DNA of 64,000 bases, from positions 1-64,000 of the forward strand of contig JAPSLP010000016.1 in the NCBI GenBank assembly GCA_031180665.1, given 5' to 3'. Both the position numbers and the translations under genes were made by a program. Every line of letters begins with the position of its first letter. The stretch's first letter is position 1. The DNA comes from Cupriavidus sp. (GTDB taxonomy: Bacteria; Pseudomonadota; Gammaproteobacteria; Burkholderiales; Burkholderiaceae). The notes under the pieces were generated by a model, which saw nothing but the letters and a program-made list of their open reading frames with translations, was not told the origin of the DNA and ran no database searches. This document shows positions 50,421-58,641 of the stretch, piece after piece.

Positions 50421-51439
50421 CCGACCTGTCCCAACCCGCCGGCTGGATGCCGCTGGTCTTCCTGGCCCTGATGGGGCTGTCGATGCTGATCTACGTGATC
50501 CTGGACGGCTACGACCTGGGCGTCGGCGTGCTGCTGCGGCGCGCCGACGATGCCGACAAGGACACGATGATCGCGTCGATCGGCCCGTTCTGGGACGCCA
50601 ACGAAACCTGGCTGGTGCTCGGCGTCGGCCTGCTGCTGACCGCCTTCCCGATGGCGCACGGCGTGATCCTGACCAATCTGTACCTGCCGGTCGCGCTGAT
50701 GCTCGCCGGCCTGATCCTGCGCGGCGTGGCCTTCGACTTCCGCGTCAAGGCGCGTGCCCACCACAAGCCGTGGTGGAACTGGGCCTTCTATGGCGGCTCG
50801 CTGCTGGCCTCGTTCTCGCAGGGCCTGATGCTGGGCCTCTATATCACCGGGTTCGAATACGGCTGGCTGGACCTGCTGTTCGCGGTGGTGGTGGGCCTGT
50901 GCCTGGTGGCGGGCTACTGCCTGCTGGGCGCCAGCTGGCTGATCATGAAGACCACCGGCAACCTGCAGGCGCGCGCGATCTACTGGGCCCGGCGCAGCTT
51001 GTGGCTGACCGGTGTGGGCGTGGCCGCCATCTCGGTGGTGACGCCGCTGGTCAGCGAGCGGATCTTCGACAAGTGGTTCTCGCTGCCGAACATCATCCTG
51101 CTGGCGCCGATTCCGCTGATCACGGTCGCGCTGTTCGTGATCATCGACCGGCTGCTGCGCCGGATGGGTCCGATGCAGAAAGCGGGCAACGACCGCTGGG
51201 CCTGGGTGCCTTTCGTCGGCACCGCCGTGATCTTCCTGATGGCCTTCAACGGCCTGGCCTACAGCCTGTTCCCCTACCTGGTGGTCGACCAGCTCGACAT
51301 CTGGCAGGCGGCCAGCGCACCGGAATCGCTGGCCGTGATCCTGATCGGCGCGGTGATCGTGCTGCCGACCATCCTCGGGTACACGATCTACGCCTACCGG
51401 GTGTTCTGGGGCAAGGCGACCGACCTTCGTTACTATTAG
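50417..51439 (+). CDS. cioB: bd-type quinol oxidase subunit II
   Basis: 340 aa, eight to nine transmembrane helices. Typical CydB elements: MLIYVILDGYDLGVGVLL at the N-terminus, GPFWDANETWLVLGVGLLLTAFPMAHG, and RGVAFDFRVKA. Start overlaps the cioA stop in ATGA. No small CydX/DUF2474-type third subunit is visible after it; the next 90 bp contain direct repeats (CGGCGCTGGA) and the palindrome GGCGCTCC-GC-GGAGCGCC at 51483-51500. Confidence 0.95.
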   Translation: MTDLSQPAGWMPLVFLALMGLSMLIYVILDGYDLGVGVLLRRADDADKDTMIASIGPFWDANETWLVLGVGLLLTAFPMAHGVILTNLYLPVALMLAGLILRGVAFDFRVKARAHHKPWWNWAFYGGSLLASFSQGLMLGLYITGFEYGWLDLLFAVVVGLCLVAGYCLLGASWLIMKTTGNLQARAIYWARRSLWLTGVGVAAISVVTPLVSERIFDKWFSLPNIILLAPIPLITVALFVIIDRLLRRMGPMQKAGNDRWAWVPFVGTAVIFLMAFNGLAYSLFPYLVVDQLDIWQAASAPESLAVILIGAVIVLPTILGYTIYAYRVFWGKATDLRYY

Positions 51440-51482
51440 GTTGTCTAACCGGCGCTGGATCGGCGCTGGAGCGGCGCCGAAC

Positions 51483-51500
51483 GGCGCTCCGCGGAGCGCC
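51483..51500. terminator. Palindromic hairpin after cioB
   Basis: GGCGCTCC-GC-GGAGCGCC, perfectly self-complementary, 44 bp after the cioB stop and 33 bp before the next gene. No T-tract. Could be a transcript-end or attenuating structure. Confidence 0.35.
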
Positions 51501-51533
51501 GACCCACGGATGGCGGCATGAGATCGGGCAGGC

Positions 51534-52481
51534 ATGAAAGGCAGTGAAGGAAGCAGACAGGGGCTGAACGCCGCGGCAGCGCGTCCGGGCAACCTGGTCC
51601 GGCGCGTACGCGAACAGGCCGGCGCGCACGTGCGCGCGCTGACCCGCAGCAACTCCGGCCTGACGCTGGACTACGACAATCCCCCGGGCGATCCGGGCCT
51701 GTTCGGGCCCGACGCGGTCTGCTGGCGCGTGCATGGCGACTTTCCCGCAATGCTGGCCGGCGGCGTCAGCGCGCTGCTGATGCAGACCATGCACCCGCTG
51801 GCGTTGGCCGGGGTGTGGGACCACTCCAGCTTCCGTACCGATATGCAGGGACGCCTGGGCCGCACGGCACAGTTCATCGCCGGCACCACCTATGGCAACC
51901 GCGCCGACGCGATGCGACTGATCGAACGCGTGCGCCGCATCCACGCCGGCGTGGCCGGCACGGCGCCCGATGGCCGTCCCTATGCCGCCAGCGATCCCGC
52001 GCTGCTGACCTGGGTCCATGTCGCCGAGGTCTCGAGCTTCCTTGCCGCCTACCTGCGCTATGTCGGCCCGCTGTCCCGCGCCGAACAGGATCGCTATTAC
52101 GACGAGGTGGCCCTGGTCGCCGAGCTGCTCGGGGCGACCGAGGTACCGCGCTCGCAAGACCAGATCGCGGCGTATCTGGACAGGATGCGCCCCCAATTGC
52201 TGGTCACCGAGCGCACCCATGAGGTGGTGCGGCTGGTGATGCAGATGCCGGTGGCCAATCCGCTGCTGGTGCCGGCGGTACGGATCATGGCCGACGCTGG
52301 CATTGCGCTGCTGCCGCAATGGGTGCGGCGCGAACTGGGGCTGGCCGGAGCGAGCGCCAGCGCACTGCGGCGCCCGCTGTCGCTGGCCGGCATGCGCGTG
52401 CTGGCCCCGACGCTGCGCTGGTCGCTCGGCGGCGGCCTGGCGGCCCGTGCCCGGCGGCGGGCCACGGCGGCGCCGCACTGA
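51534..52481 (+). CDS. MpaB-like oxygenase (DUF2236)
   Basis: 315 aa. DUF2236/ER-bound oxygenase MpaB family: PGDPGLFGPDAVCWRVHGDFPAMLAGGVSALLMQTMHPLALAGVWDHSSFRTDMQGRL, RTAQFIAGTTYG, ERVRRIHAGVAG and DPALLTWVHVAEVSSFL. The conserved His/Asp set (HP, HDH-like, WVH) is thought to bind heme or metal in relatives such as latex-clearing protein Lcp and MpaB. Reaction here unknown. Arg/Ala-rich C-terminus. Follows cioB by 94 bp on the same strand, possibly by read-through. Confidence 0.85.
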   Translation: MKGSEGSRQGLNAAAARPGNLVRRVREQAGAHVRALTRSNSGLTLDYDNPPGDPGLFGPDAVCWRVHGDFPAMLAGGVSALLMQTMHPLALAGVWDHSSFRTDMQGRLGRTAQFIAGTTYGNRADAMRLIERVRRIHAGVAGTAPDGRPYAASDPALLTWVHVAEVSSFLAAYLRYVGPLSRAEQDRYYDEVALVAELLGATEVPRSQDQIAAYLDRMRPQLLVTERTHEVVRLVMQMPVANPLLVPAVRIMADAGIALLPQWVRRELGLAGASASALRRPLSLAGMRVLAPTLRWSLGGGLAARARRRATAAPH

Positions 52482-52496
52482 AGCCTCCGTTCCGCC

Positions 52497-53720
52497 TTAC
52501 GCCCGCTGCTGCGCGGCGGGAACCGATCGCACTTGCCGCATGCCCGCCGCGGCGCGCCGACCCGCCCGCTTGCGCGCCCAGATCACTACGCCGGTCACGC
52601 ACAACGTGGCCACCACCAGCCCCATCAGCGAGATCAGTACCCGCCCCGGCAGGCCGAGAATGCGGCCGGAATGGAGCGGGAATTGCGCCTGCAGGAACAG
52701 ATCGCCGGCGCTGCCGGTGCCCGGCAGGCTCCCGCCCGCCGGCGCCAGCGTCTTGCCATCGAAATACAGCCAGTTGTTGCCCAGCCCCCCGTCGCCATGG
52801 TCGTTGCCGGCCTCGAAGAAGCCCACGCCATAGAGGCCGTACGGCGACGAGTAGAAGATGCCGCCGGCCGGCTCGCTCCAGCCGCGGCGCCCCCCCTCCT
52901 CGCGCGCCGCTGCCAGGACCTGCTCGCGCGTGACCGCGGGTTCGTGCGGGCGGTCGAGCGGGCGCGGCGTGCGCTTGTCGAATTCGTTCGGACTGAGCGG
53001 CGAGAGCTTCGCCACCAGCGGCCGCATCACCTGCGTCTCCAGGTTCATCGAGATCGACGTCACGGCCAGCAGCAACAGCAGGCCCCACAGCCAGACCGCG
53101 CCCGAGCGATGCAGGTCGAAGTTCAGCGCATAGCCGCCCTTGCGCCAGCGAAAGGCGAAGGACTTGCGCCATGCGGCACGGTTCGGGAACGACAGCCACA
53201 GCGCGATCAGGCAGTCCAGCGCCCACGCCATCGCGAGCAGCCCCATGAACCATTTGCCGAGCTCGATGCCCCAGCCGTCGGGGATATGCATCGTGTAATG
53301 CAGCTTGTAGAGAAAGGGCAGCAGATTCTCGCGCGACAGCGAGACCGCGCCCCACATCCGGCGCGCCTGGATCTGGCCGGTGGCGGGGTCGACGGCGATC
53401 TGGTTGAAGCCCAGATCGAAGGGCTTGCCGGTGGCCGGATCGATACGCCCTTCGACGAAGATCGTCAGCGCATGGCCGGGCTCGATCTCCAGCGGCGTAT
53501 AGCTGATCCGCAGCCGCGGATCGCCCTGTTCGATCTGGCGCGCCAGTTCCAGCGCGGGCATCGGCGTGCCTTCGGTGCGCGCCTGGAACAGCTGCGGATT
53601 GAGCCACTCATCGAGTTCGTGATCCCACGAGATGATGGCGCCGGTCACGCCGGAGACGAACAGGAAGATGGCGGCGGCAAGGCCGAACCAGCGGTGCAGA
53701 CGGACAAGGAGGGAGCGCAT
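52497..53720 (-). CDS. PepSY-associated transmembrane protein (iron-reductase-like family)
   Basis: 407 aa. Four transmembrane helices (about 10-32, 148-170, 200-222, 365-388) and a PepSY-TM fold: LVRLHRWFGLAAAIFLFVSGVTGAIISWDHELDEWLNP, LHYTMHIPDGWG, NFDLHRSGAVWLWGLLLLLAVTSISMN. Conserved histidines on helices could bind heme; relatives (FoxB/FiuB/PiuB types) reduce ferric siderophores at the inner membrane. Located between an oxygenase and an AraC regulator, not with the TonB receptor at 43.5 kb. Function in iron release is plausible but inferred. Confidence 0.85.
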   Translation of the reverse strand: MRSLLVRLHRWFGLAAAIFLFVSGVTGAIISWDHELDEWLNPQLFQARTEGTPMPALELARQIEQGDPRLRISYTPLEIEPGHALTIFVEGRIDPATGKPFDLGFNQIAVDPATGQIQARRMWGAVSLSRENLLPFLYKLHYTMHIPDGWGIELGKWFMGLLAMAWALDCLIALWLSFPNRAAWRKSFAFRWRKGGYALNFDLHRSGAVWLWGLLLLLAVTSISMNLETQVMRPLVAKLSPLSPNEFDKRTPRPLDRPHEPAVTREQVLAAAREEGGRRGWSEPAGGIFYSSPYGLYGVGFFEAGNDHGDGGLGNNWLYFDGKTLAPAGGSLPGTGSAGDLFLQAQFPLHSGRILGLPGRVLISLMGLVVATLCVTGVVIWARKRAGRRAAAGMRQVRSVPAAQQRA

Positions 53721-53722
53721 GG

Positions 53723-53749
53723 GTCAGAGGGAGACATTGTTCCTCTGAC
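53723..53749. promoter_or_regulatory. Inverted repeat directly before the PepSY gene
   Basis: GTCAGAGG (53723-53730) and CCTCTGAC (53742-53749), perfect 8-bp arms, 11-bp spacer, starting 3 bp from the ATG. Could be an operator or an mRNA hairpin covering the ribosome site, since no free Shine-Dalgarno is seen. Confidence 0.45.
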
Positions 53750-53788
53750 ATTGACGGACGGCGGCACGGAAGCGGAACCGCGCCCGGT

Positions 53789-54586
53789 TCAACCGGCCTG
53801 CGCCCTTGCCTTGACGGTGACCGGCGGATAGCCGTACTGGCGCGAAAACGCACGCGAAAACGCCGCGGCGCTGCCGAACCCGGCGCGGCTGGCGACCGCC
53901 TTCACGCTATGCCCGGCGGCCAGCTGCGCCCTGCCGAAGGCCAACCGCCACGAAGTCAGGTAATCGGCCGGCGTGGTACCGACGGTGCGGGCAAATTGCG
54001 CGGCGAAATGGCTGCGCGACATGCCGGCGAGACGGGCCAGGTCGTCCGTGCGCCAGTGCCGCGCGGGCTCGTCGTGCATGGCAACCAGGCAAGGGTGGAG
54101 CCTCGGGTGAGCGAGGCCGGCCAGCAGGCCCGCATGGACCGTGCCCATCGCGATCGCGCGGCGGACCGCCAGCACCACGATGATTTCGCACAGGCGGTCC
54201 TTGACGGTCGGGCTGCCGCAGCGGCAGTCCTCGACTTCGGCGACGAACAGCTCGGCCAGGCCGCGCATCTCGGGCCGCTCGGCCAGAGGGAAGACCAGCT
54301 CATCGGGCAAGGCGCCAATCAGCGGATTGGCCGCGCCGCCGAAGTCAATGGCGGCCTCCGCCAGGATCGCGCCGCCAGCATGGCAAGGCGTCCCGCCCGG
54401 GGCACGAAAGACCAGATGCGTGGGAACGCCAATGCCGCCATCGGCATCGTCGGCATCGCCCATCACGAAGAGCGTGGCCGACGGGCGACCGGCCGCCTCG
54501 GCACCAGCCAGGGCCCGCAGGCCGAACGCCCGGAGGAAGGCAGCCAAGCGATCATGTTTTGCTTCACGCAGCGGCATCTCGATCAT
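53789..54586 (-). CDS. AraC family transcriptional regulator
   Basis: 265 aa from ATG 54586; ATG 54577 is an equally possible start. N-terminal cupin-like ligand part (AraC_binding_2 style, ~20-150) with a ...CRCG pair (EDCRCGSP), then the two-HTH AraC domain (~165-262): RHWRTDDLARLAGMSRSHFAAQFARTVGTTPADYLTSWRLAFGRAQL and SVKAVASRAGFGSAAAFSRAFSRQYGYPP. Divergent from a methyltransferase gene with an inverted repeat over its start region, so it probably controls one or both. Confidence 0.88.
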   Translation of the reverse strand: MIEMPLREAKHDRLAAFLRAFGLRALAGAEAAGRPSATLFVMGDADDADGGIGVPTHLVFRAPGGTPCHAGGAILAEAAIDFGGAANPLIGALPDELVFPLAERPEMRGLAELFVAEVEDCRCGSPTVKDRLCEIIVVLAVRRAIAMGTVHAGLLAGLAHPRLHPCLVAMHDEPARHWRTDDLARLAGMSRSHFAAQFARTVGTTPADYLTSWRLAFGRAQLAAGHSVKAVASRAGFGSAAAFSRAFSRQYGYPPVTVKARAQAG

Positions 54587-54608
54587 CTCTTTGTCCGAAA
54601 AGATGATC
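54581..54608. promoter_or_regulatory. Inverted repeat in the AraC/methyltransferase divergent region
   Basis: GATCATCT (54581-54588) and AGATGATC (54601-54608), perfect 8-bp arms, 12-bp spacer; AAGAT-N5-ATCTT (54600-54614) overlaps the right arm. Covers the AraC start, which would permit negative autoregulation. Confidence 0.45.
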
Positions 54609-54685
54609 GATCTTATGCCAGACTTGGCCGATCGCAATTCAGGGTCCAGGCGTGAGCGCCAGACCCGACGAGATGGACGAGAACA

Positions 54686-55390
54686 ATGACCGCCAACACC
54701 GCTGCCAAATTCGACCCCGTGCGGGCCGCCGAATACGAGAAACAGAGCCGGATCGCGCTAGCCGGCTACGACGCCTGCCATGAACTGGCCGCCTGCATGC
54801 TGACCGCCGCGCTCGGCCCTGGCGCGAGCGCGACGGTGCTGGTGGCAGGTGCGGGCGGTACCGGCAACGAGATCGTGGTGGCCGGTGCGCTCGAGCCGAA
54901 CTGGCGGTTCGTCGCGGTCGACCCGTCGCAGCCGATGCTGGACCTGGCGTTGGCCCGAGTGCGCGAGGCTGGCCTGCTGGCACGTACCGAGCCGGTGCTC
55001 GGCGTGGTCGCCGACCTGCCGGCCGACGCGCGCTTCGACGCCGCGACGCTGATCGGCGTGCTGCACCATCTGCCGGGCGACGAAGCCAAGCAGGCGATTC
55101 TTCGCGACATCGCCCAGCGCCTGAAGCCCGGCGCACCGCTGGTCCTTGCCGGCAACCGCTACGCCTACGCTTCGCAGCCGCTGCTGATGGCAGCGTGGGC
55201 CCAACGCTGGCGCATGAACGGCGCCAGCGAGGAAGAAGTCCGCATCAAACAGGGCAAGATCCTGCAAGGCGCCGATCCGCCGGCATCCGACGAAGCCGTC
55301 GCGGCGCTGCTGGCCGGCGCCGGCTTCGACCGGCCGCAACCCTTCTTCTCGAGCCTTTTCTGGGCCGCGTGGACCGCGCGGCGGCTCTGA
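54686..55390 (+). CDS. Class I SAM-dependent methyltransferase
   Basis: 234 aa. Rossmann-type methyltransferase: motif I VLVAGAGGTGNEIVV, acidic loop FVAVDPSQPMLDLALARV, motif II/III DAATLIGVLHHLPGDEAKQAILRDIAQRLKPGAPLVLAG. The glycine motif reads VAGAGGTGNE rather than the common VLDLGCGTG, a form seen in some Burkholderia stand-alone enzymes. Target molecule unknown. Divergent from the AraC gene. Convergent with the drug exporter, 25 bp apart. Confidence 0.87.
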   Translation: MTANTAAKFDPVRAAEYEKQSRIALAGYDACHELAACMLTAALGPGASATVLVAGAGGTGNEIVVAGALEPNWRFVAVDPSQPMLDLALARVREAGLLARTEPVLGVVADLPADARFDAATLIGVLHHLPGDEAKQAILRDIAQRLKPGAPLVLAGNRYAYASQPLLMAAWAQRWRMNGASEEEVRIKQGKILQGADPPASDEAVAALLAGAGFDRPQPFFSSLFWAAWTARRL

Positions 55391-55415
55391 CAGCTGGCGC
55401 CCCGATGTCCGACCG

Positions 55416-56996
55416 CTATTCGACGCTCGCCGCGGCCTGGACCGGACTGCCGCGCAGCGTCGCCTCGCGCAGCCGCACGATCAGCAGCGGCGCGAGCAGC
55501 GATACCGCGGCGCTGGCGAGGAACAGCGCGCGGAAGGACCGTTCCGCGGTCTGCCGCACCATCGCCGCCTCGGCGCCATCGCCCTGCGACAGCACCTCGC
55601 GGAACAGATGCATCAGCACGTCCTCGCCGCCGGGCAGCGGGCTGACCGCCATCCCGCTGTGGCGCAGCAGCGCGATCAGCACCGTGGTCAGCACCGCGAC
55701 CCCGACGGCGCCACCCAGCATCCGCGAGAACGCGGTCAGTGCGGTGGCGACGCCGACCTGCTGCGGCGGCACCGCGTTCTGCGTCGCCACCAGCGCGCTG
55801 GGCAATTGCAGGCCGATCGCCAGACCGAGCGCCACCATCACGATCGCGGTCATCGCCACGGCACGCGGATCGACGAAAGCCAGCGCCGCGATCGCCAGCG
55901 GGGCGGCCGCCGCGCCGACCAGCTGCAAGGGCTTGTAGCGGCCGCTCCAGGTCATCAGCCGGCCCGCGATGAAGGCGCCAAACGGAATCGCCAGCGTCAG
56001 CGGCACCAGCCGCAGCGCCGCGCTGTCCGCCGCCGCGCCGCCGACCACCTGGAAGCGCAGCGGCAGCAGCACCGACATCGCGATCAACTGGAAGAAGCAC
56101 AGGAACAGCGTGATGCAGCAGATCGCCACTGTCGGCACGCGCAGCATCGCCAACGGAATCACCGGATCGGCCGCGCGCCGCTCCTGCCAGATGAACAGCA
56201 GCAGCGCCGCCACGCCGCCGCCGAGCATGCTCAGCGAGTCGGCTCGCCAGACATCGTGGCCCTGGCCCAGGCGCGTCAAAAACACCAGCACGCCCGTCAG
56301 TCCACCGCCGAACAGCAGCGCACCGAGATAGTCGATCCGATGCTTGCGGCCACCGCCGGCCGGCAGATGGCGCAGCGCCCGGCGCACCGTCACCAGTGCC
56401 AGCAGGGCCAACGGCAGGTTGATCCAGAAGATCCAGCGCCACGACAGATAGTGGGCCAGGTAGCCGCCGATCACCGGTCCGGCCATGCTGGCGACCGCCC
56501 ACACGCCGCTGACATAGCCCTGGTAGCGGCCGCGCTCGCGCAGCGGCACCACGTCGGCGATGGCGGCCTGCGACACCGAGATCAGTCCCCCGCCGCCGAG
56601 CCCCTGCAGAATGCGCGCGACGATCAGCTGCGGCATGGTCTGTGCCAGCGCGCACGCGATCGAGGCCAGCAGGAACAGCACGATCGCGAACGACAGCACC
56701 GAGCGCCGGCCGAGCACGTCGGACAGCTTGCCGTAGATCGGCGTGGCCACCGTGGAGGCAATCAGGTAGGCCGACACGACCCACGCCATCACGTCGAACC
56801 CATTCAGGCGCAAGGCAATCTCGGGCAGCACCACGGCCACGATCGACTGCTCGAGGGCACCGAGCAGGATCGCCAGCATCAGGCCGAAGATGACCTGCAT
56901 CACGGGGACCGGCGGCGGGGCGGACGGCAGCGGAGCAACGGTGTCGAGGGCAGCGGGCTTGCCCGCGAGTGAAGGACTGGGAGCGGAAGCAGGCAT
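55416..56996 (-). CDS. DHA2 family (EmrB/QacA-type) multidrug MFS exporter
   Basis: 526 aa from ATG 56996, fourteen predicted helices. Motif A GKLSDVLGRRSVL, QSIVAVVLPEIALRLNG and YLIASTVATPIYG in helix 1-2, motif C-like GYVSGVWAVASMAGPVIGGYLAHYLSWRWIFWINLPL. A 35-residue Pro/Ser/Ala-rich cytoplasmic N-terminus precedes helix 1. Exports hydrophobic or cationic compounds by proton antiport. No EmrA adaptor gene is adjacent. A LuxR-type regulator is divergent. The frame is open upstream but not conserved; 56997-57345 is a 349-bp divergent promoter region where no clear operator was identified. Confidence 0.9.
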   Translation of the reverse strand: MPASAPSPSLAGKPAALDTVAPLPSAPPPVPVMQVIFGLMLAILLGALEQSIVAVVLPEIALRLNGFDVMAWVVSAYLIASTVATPIYGKLSDVLGRRSVLSFAIVLFLLASIACALAQTMPQLIVARILQGLGGGGLISVSQAAIADVVPLRERGRYQGYVSGVWAVASMAGPVIGGYLAHYLSWRWIFWINLPLALLALVTVRRALRHLPAGGGRKHRIDYLGALLFGGGLTGVLVFLTRLGQGHDVWRADSLSMLGGGVAALLLFIWQERRAADPVIPLAMLRVPTVAICCITLFLCFFQLIAMSVLLPLRFQVVGGAAADSAALRLVPLTLAIPFGAFIAGRLMTWSGRYKPLQLVGAAAAPLAIAALAFVDPRAVAMTAIVMVALGLAIGLQLPSALVATQNAVPPQQVGVATALTAFSRMLGGAVGVAVLTTVLIALLRHSGMAVSPLPGGEDVLMHLFREVLSQGDGAEAAMVRQTAERSFRALFLASAAVSLLAPLLIVRLREATLRGSPVQAAASVE

Positions 56997-57345
56997 CGGG
57001 AATCGGGAGCGGGAGAGCGGCGGCGAGCCACGTGGTGAGGCCGGAAGCGGCCGGCCCGGCGCTGCGTCGCCATTGTTCTTATTTGTGGACAACCTCGGTA
57101 TTGTAGGCCGAACCCCACAAGGAGGCCCCGCGCACGCTCTCAGCCAAGGCAAGGGGTGGGCCGGAGCGTTCGTACCGTGCGCCCCCGCCACCGCGGGGAT
57201 GCCGCCATCCCCTGACAAATCGGTATTGACTTCGGGCGTGCCGCAGCCGTTACTACCGGGAAGGCGGCAAGTCTCTGTCAGGTCACACCGGGGCAGGATT
57301 GGCGCCGCCCTCTCTATATAAGAGACCTGCCACTTCCCCCGCCTC

Positions 57346-58437
57346 ATGGCCGACACCGCGAATCCGATGCAGACCAGCACCCGGCGGGCCTTCGACGCCG
57401 TCCAGGCATTGGCCGACGGCAGCGGCAGCTGGCATGACGTCGTCGAGACCGCCCGCCAGTTCCTTGGCGCGGACGGCGCCTCGTTCATCCGCACCGATCG
57501 CCAAACCCTGGCGGTCCGGACCTTCGAGCAACTGGGACACGACGAGTCGGTCAGCCGCGAATATGGCGAGCACTACGTGGCGTACGACGATTCCCGGCGC
57601 CGGTGCTGGGAGGCGGCCGCGGGAACGTGGTTCCACTCGTCCAAGGATCAGCAGCACGAATCGCAGAATGACCGGCTGTTCTGGACCGACTTCATGGTGC
57701 CGCACGGCATCCATCAGCTGGTCGGCATCGTGATCGACAACGGCGACGAACTGGCCTCGCTGAGCGTGCAGCGCTCCCGCGTCGCGGTCGCGACCTTCAC
57801 CCATGCGATGCACGTCGCGCAGTACGGCCGGAGCTTGATGCAGGCCTATGCCGAGCGTCGTGCCGCCGCCGCTGCGAGCATGGACCGGTTCCTCGACATC
57901 ATGGATCCGAAGCGCGAGGGCTATCTTGTGGCCGACCGCGACGGCCATGTCCTGCTGGCAATGCCGGGGCTCGACGCACTGCTGGGCGCCGGCAGCCCGG
58001 TTCGGCTGGAACGCCGGCGCCTGATGCACGATGTGCCGCGGTGGAACGCCCGCCTGCTCGCGACGGTGCGCCGCACCTCGACCACCGGCGAAGCGATGCA
58101 GCTGATCCTGCCGGACGCCTGGGGGCGGGCATGGCGGCTGTCGGTGCGGCCGGCGTCGGCGCATTTCAACCTCGGCCTGCAGGGCTGCGTCGGCATCCGC
58201 GTTGAGCGGCGGGACGTGTTCGACATGCCCGACGCCAGCGTGTTTGGCGAACTGTTCGGGCTCAGTCCCGCCGAGATCCGGCTGTGCCGCCACCTCGTGT
58301 CCGGCCTGACCGTCAACGACTGCAGCGAGGTGCTGGGCGTCAGCACCAACACGCTGCGCAAGCAGCTCAGCGCCATCCTGACCAAGACCGGCTGCACCCG
58401 CCAGACGGAGCTGATCCGGCTGATGAGCAAGCTGTAG
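57346..58437 (+). CDS. LuxR family transcriptional regulator with N-terminal sensor region
   Basis: 363 aa. N-terminal ~180 residues are GAF-like (ADGASFIRTDRQTLAVRTFEQLG...YDDSRRRCWEAAAGTWFHSSKDQQHESQNDRLFWTDFM), and the C-terminal HTH (about 300-360) reads LFGLSPAEIRLCRHLVSGLTVNDCSEVLGVSTNTLRKQLSAILTKTGCTRQTELIRLM. It resembles stand-alone LuxR regulators of unknown signal, not the acyl-homoserine-lactone type. ATG 57346 has no obvious ribosome site; a second ATG at 57367 is possible. TATATA at 57313-57320 may be its -10. Confidence 0.88.
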   Translation: MADTANPMQTSTRRAFDAVQALADGSGSWHDVVETARQFLGADGASFIRTDRQTLAVRTFEQLGHDESVSREYGEHYVAYDDSRRRCWEAAAGTWFHSSKDQQHESQNDRLFWTDFMVPHGIHQLVGIVIDNGDELASLSVQRSRVAVATFTHAMHVAQYGRSLMQAYAERRAAAAASMDRFLDIMDPKREGYLVADRDGHVLLAMPGLDALLGAGSPVRLERRRLMHDVPRWNARLLATVRRTSTTGEAMQLILPDAWGRAWRLSVRPASAHFNLGLQGCVGIRVERRDVFDMPDASVFGELFGLSPAEIRLCRHLVSGLTVNDCSEVLGVSTNTLRKQLSAILTKTGCTRQTELIRLMSKL

Positions 58438-58487
58438 CCGATGAGCAGGCTCTGGCCGCTATTCAGCAAGCGCTGACTTGGCGAAAA

Positions 58488-58523
58488 GGCAATGGCACAG
58501 TTATGCCATTGCCCGCACTTTTT
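58488..58523 (+). terminator. Rho-independent terminator of the LuxR gene
   Basis: GGCAATGGCA - CAGTTA - TGCCATTGCC, perfect 10-bp stem, followed by CGCAC and a run of five T. Lies 51 bp after the stop codon. Confidence 0.8.
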
Positions 58524-58641
58524 CTCCTCCCGATACTCGCCCGCAAGCATCGTTTCAACGGGAACCCGCGCACGAACGCGGGCAGGGTCGATGTCACCGC
58601 CACCGGAGTGTGGCGTTCATCTGTGGGAGAGAGGAATCATC

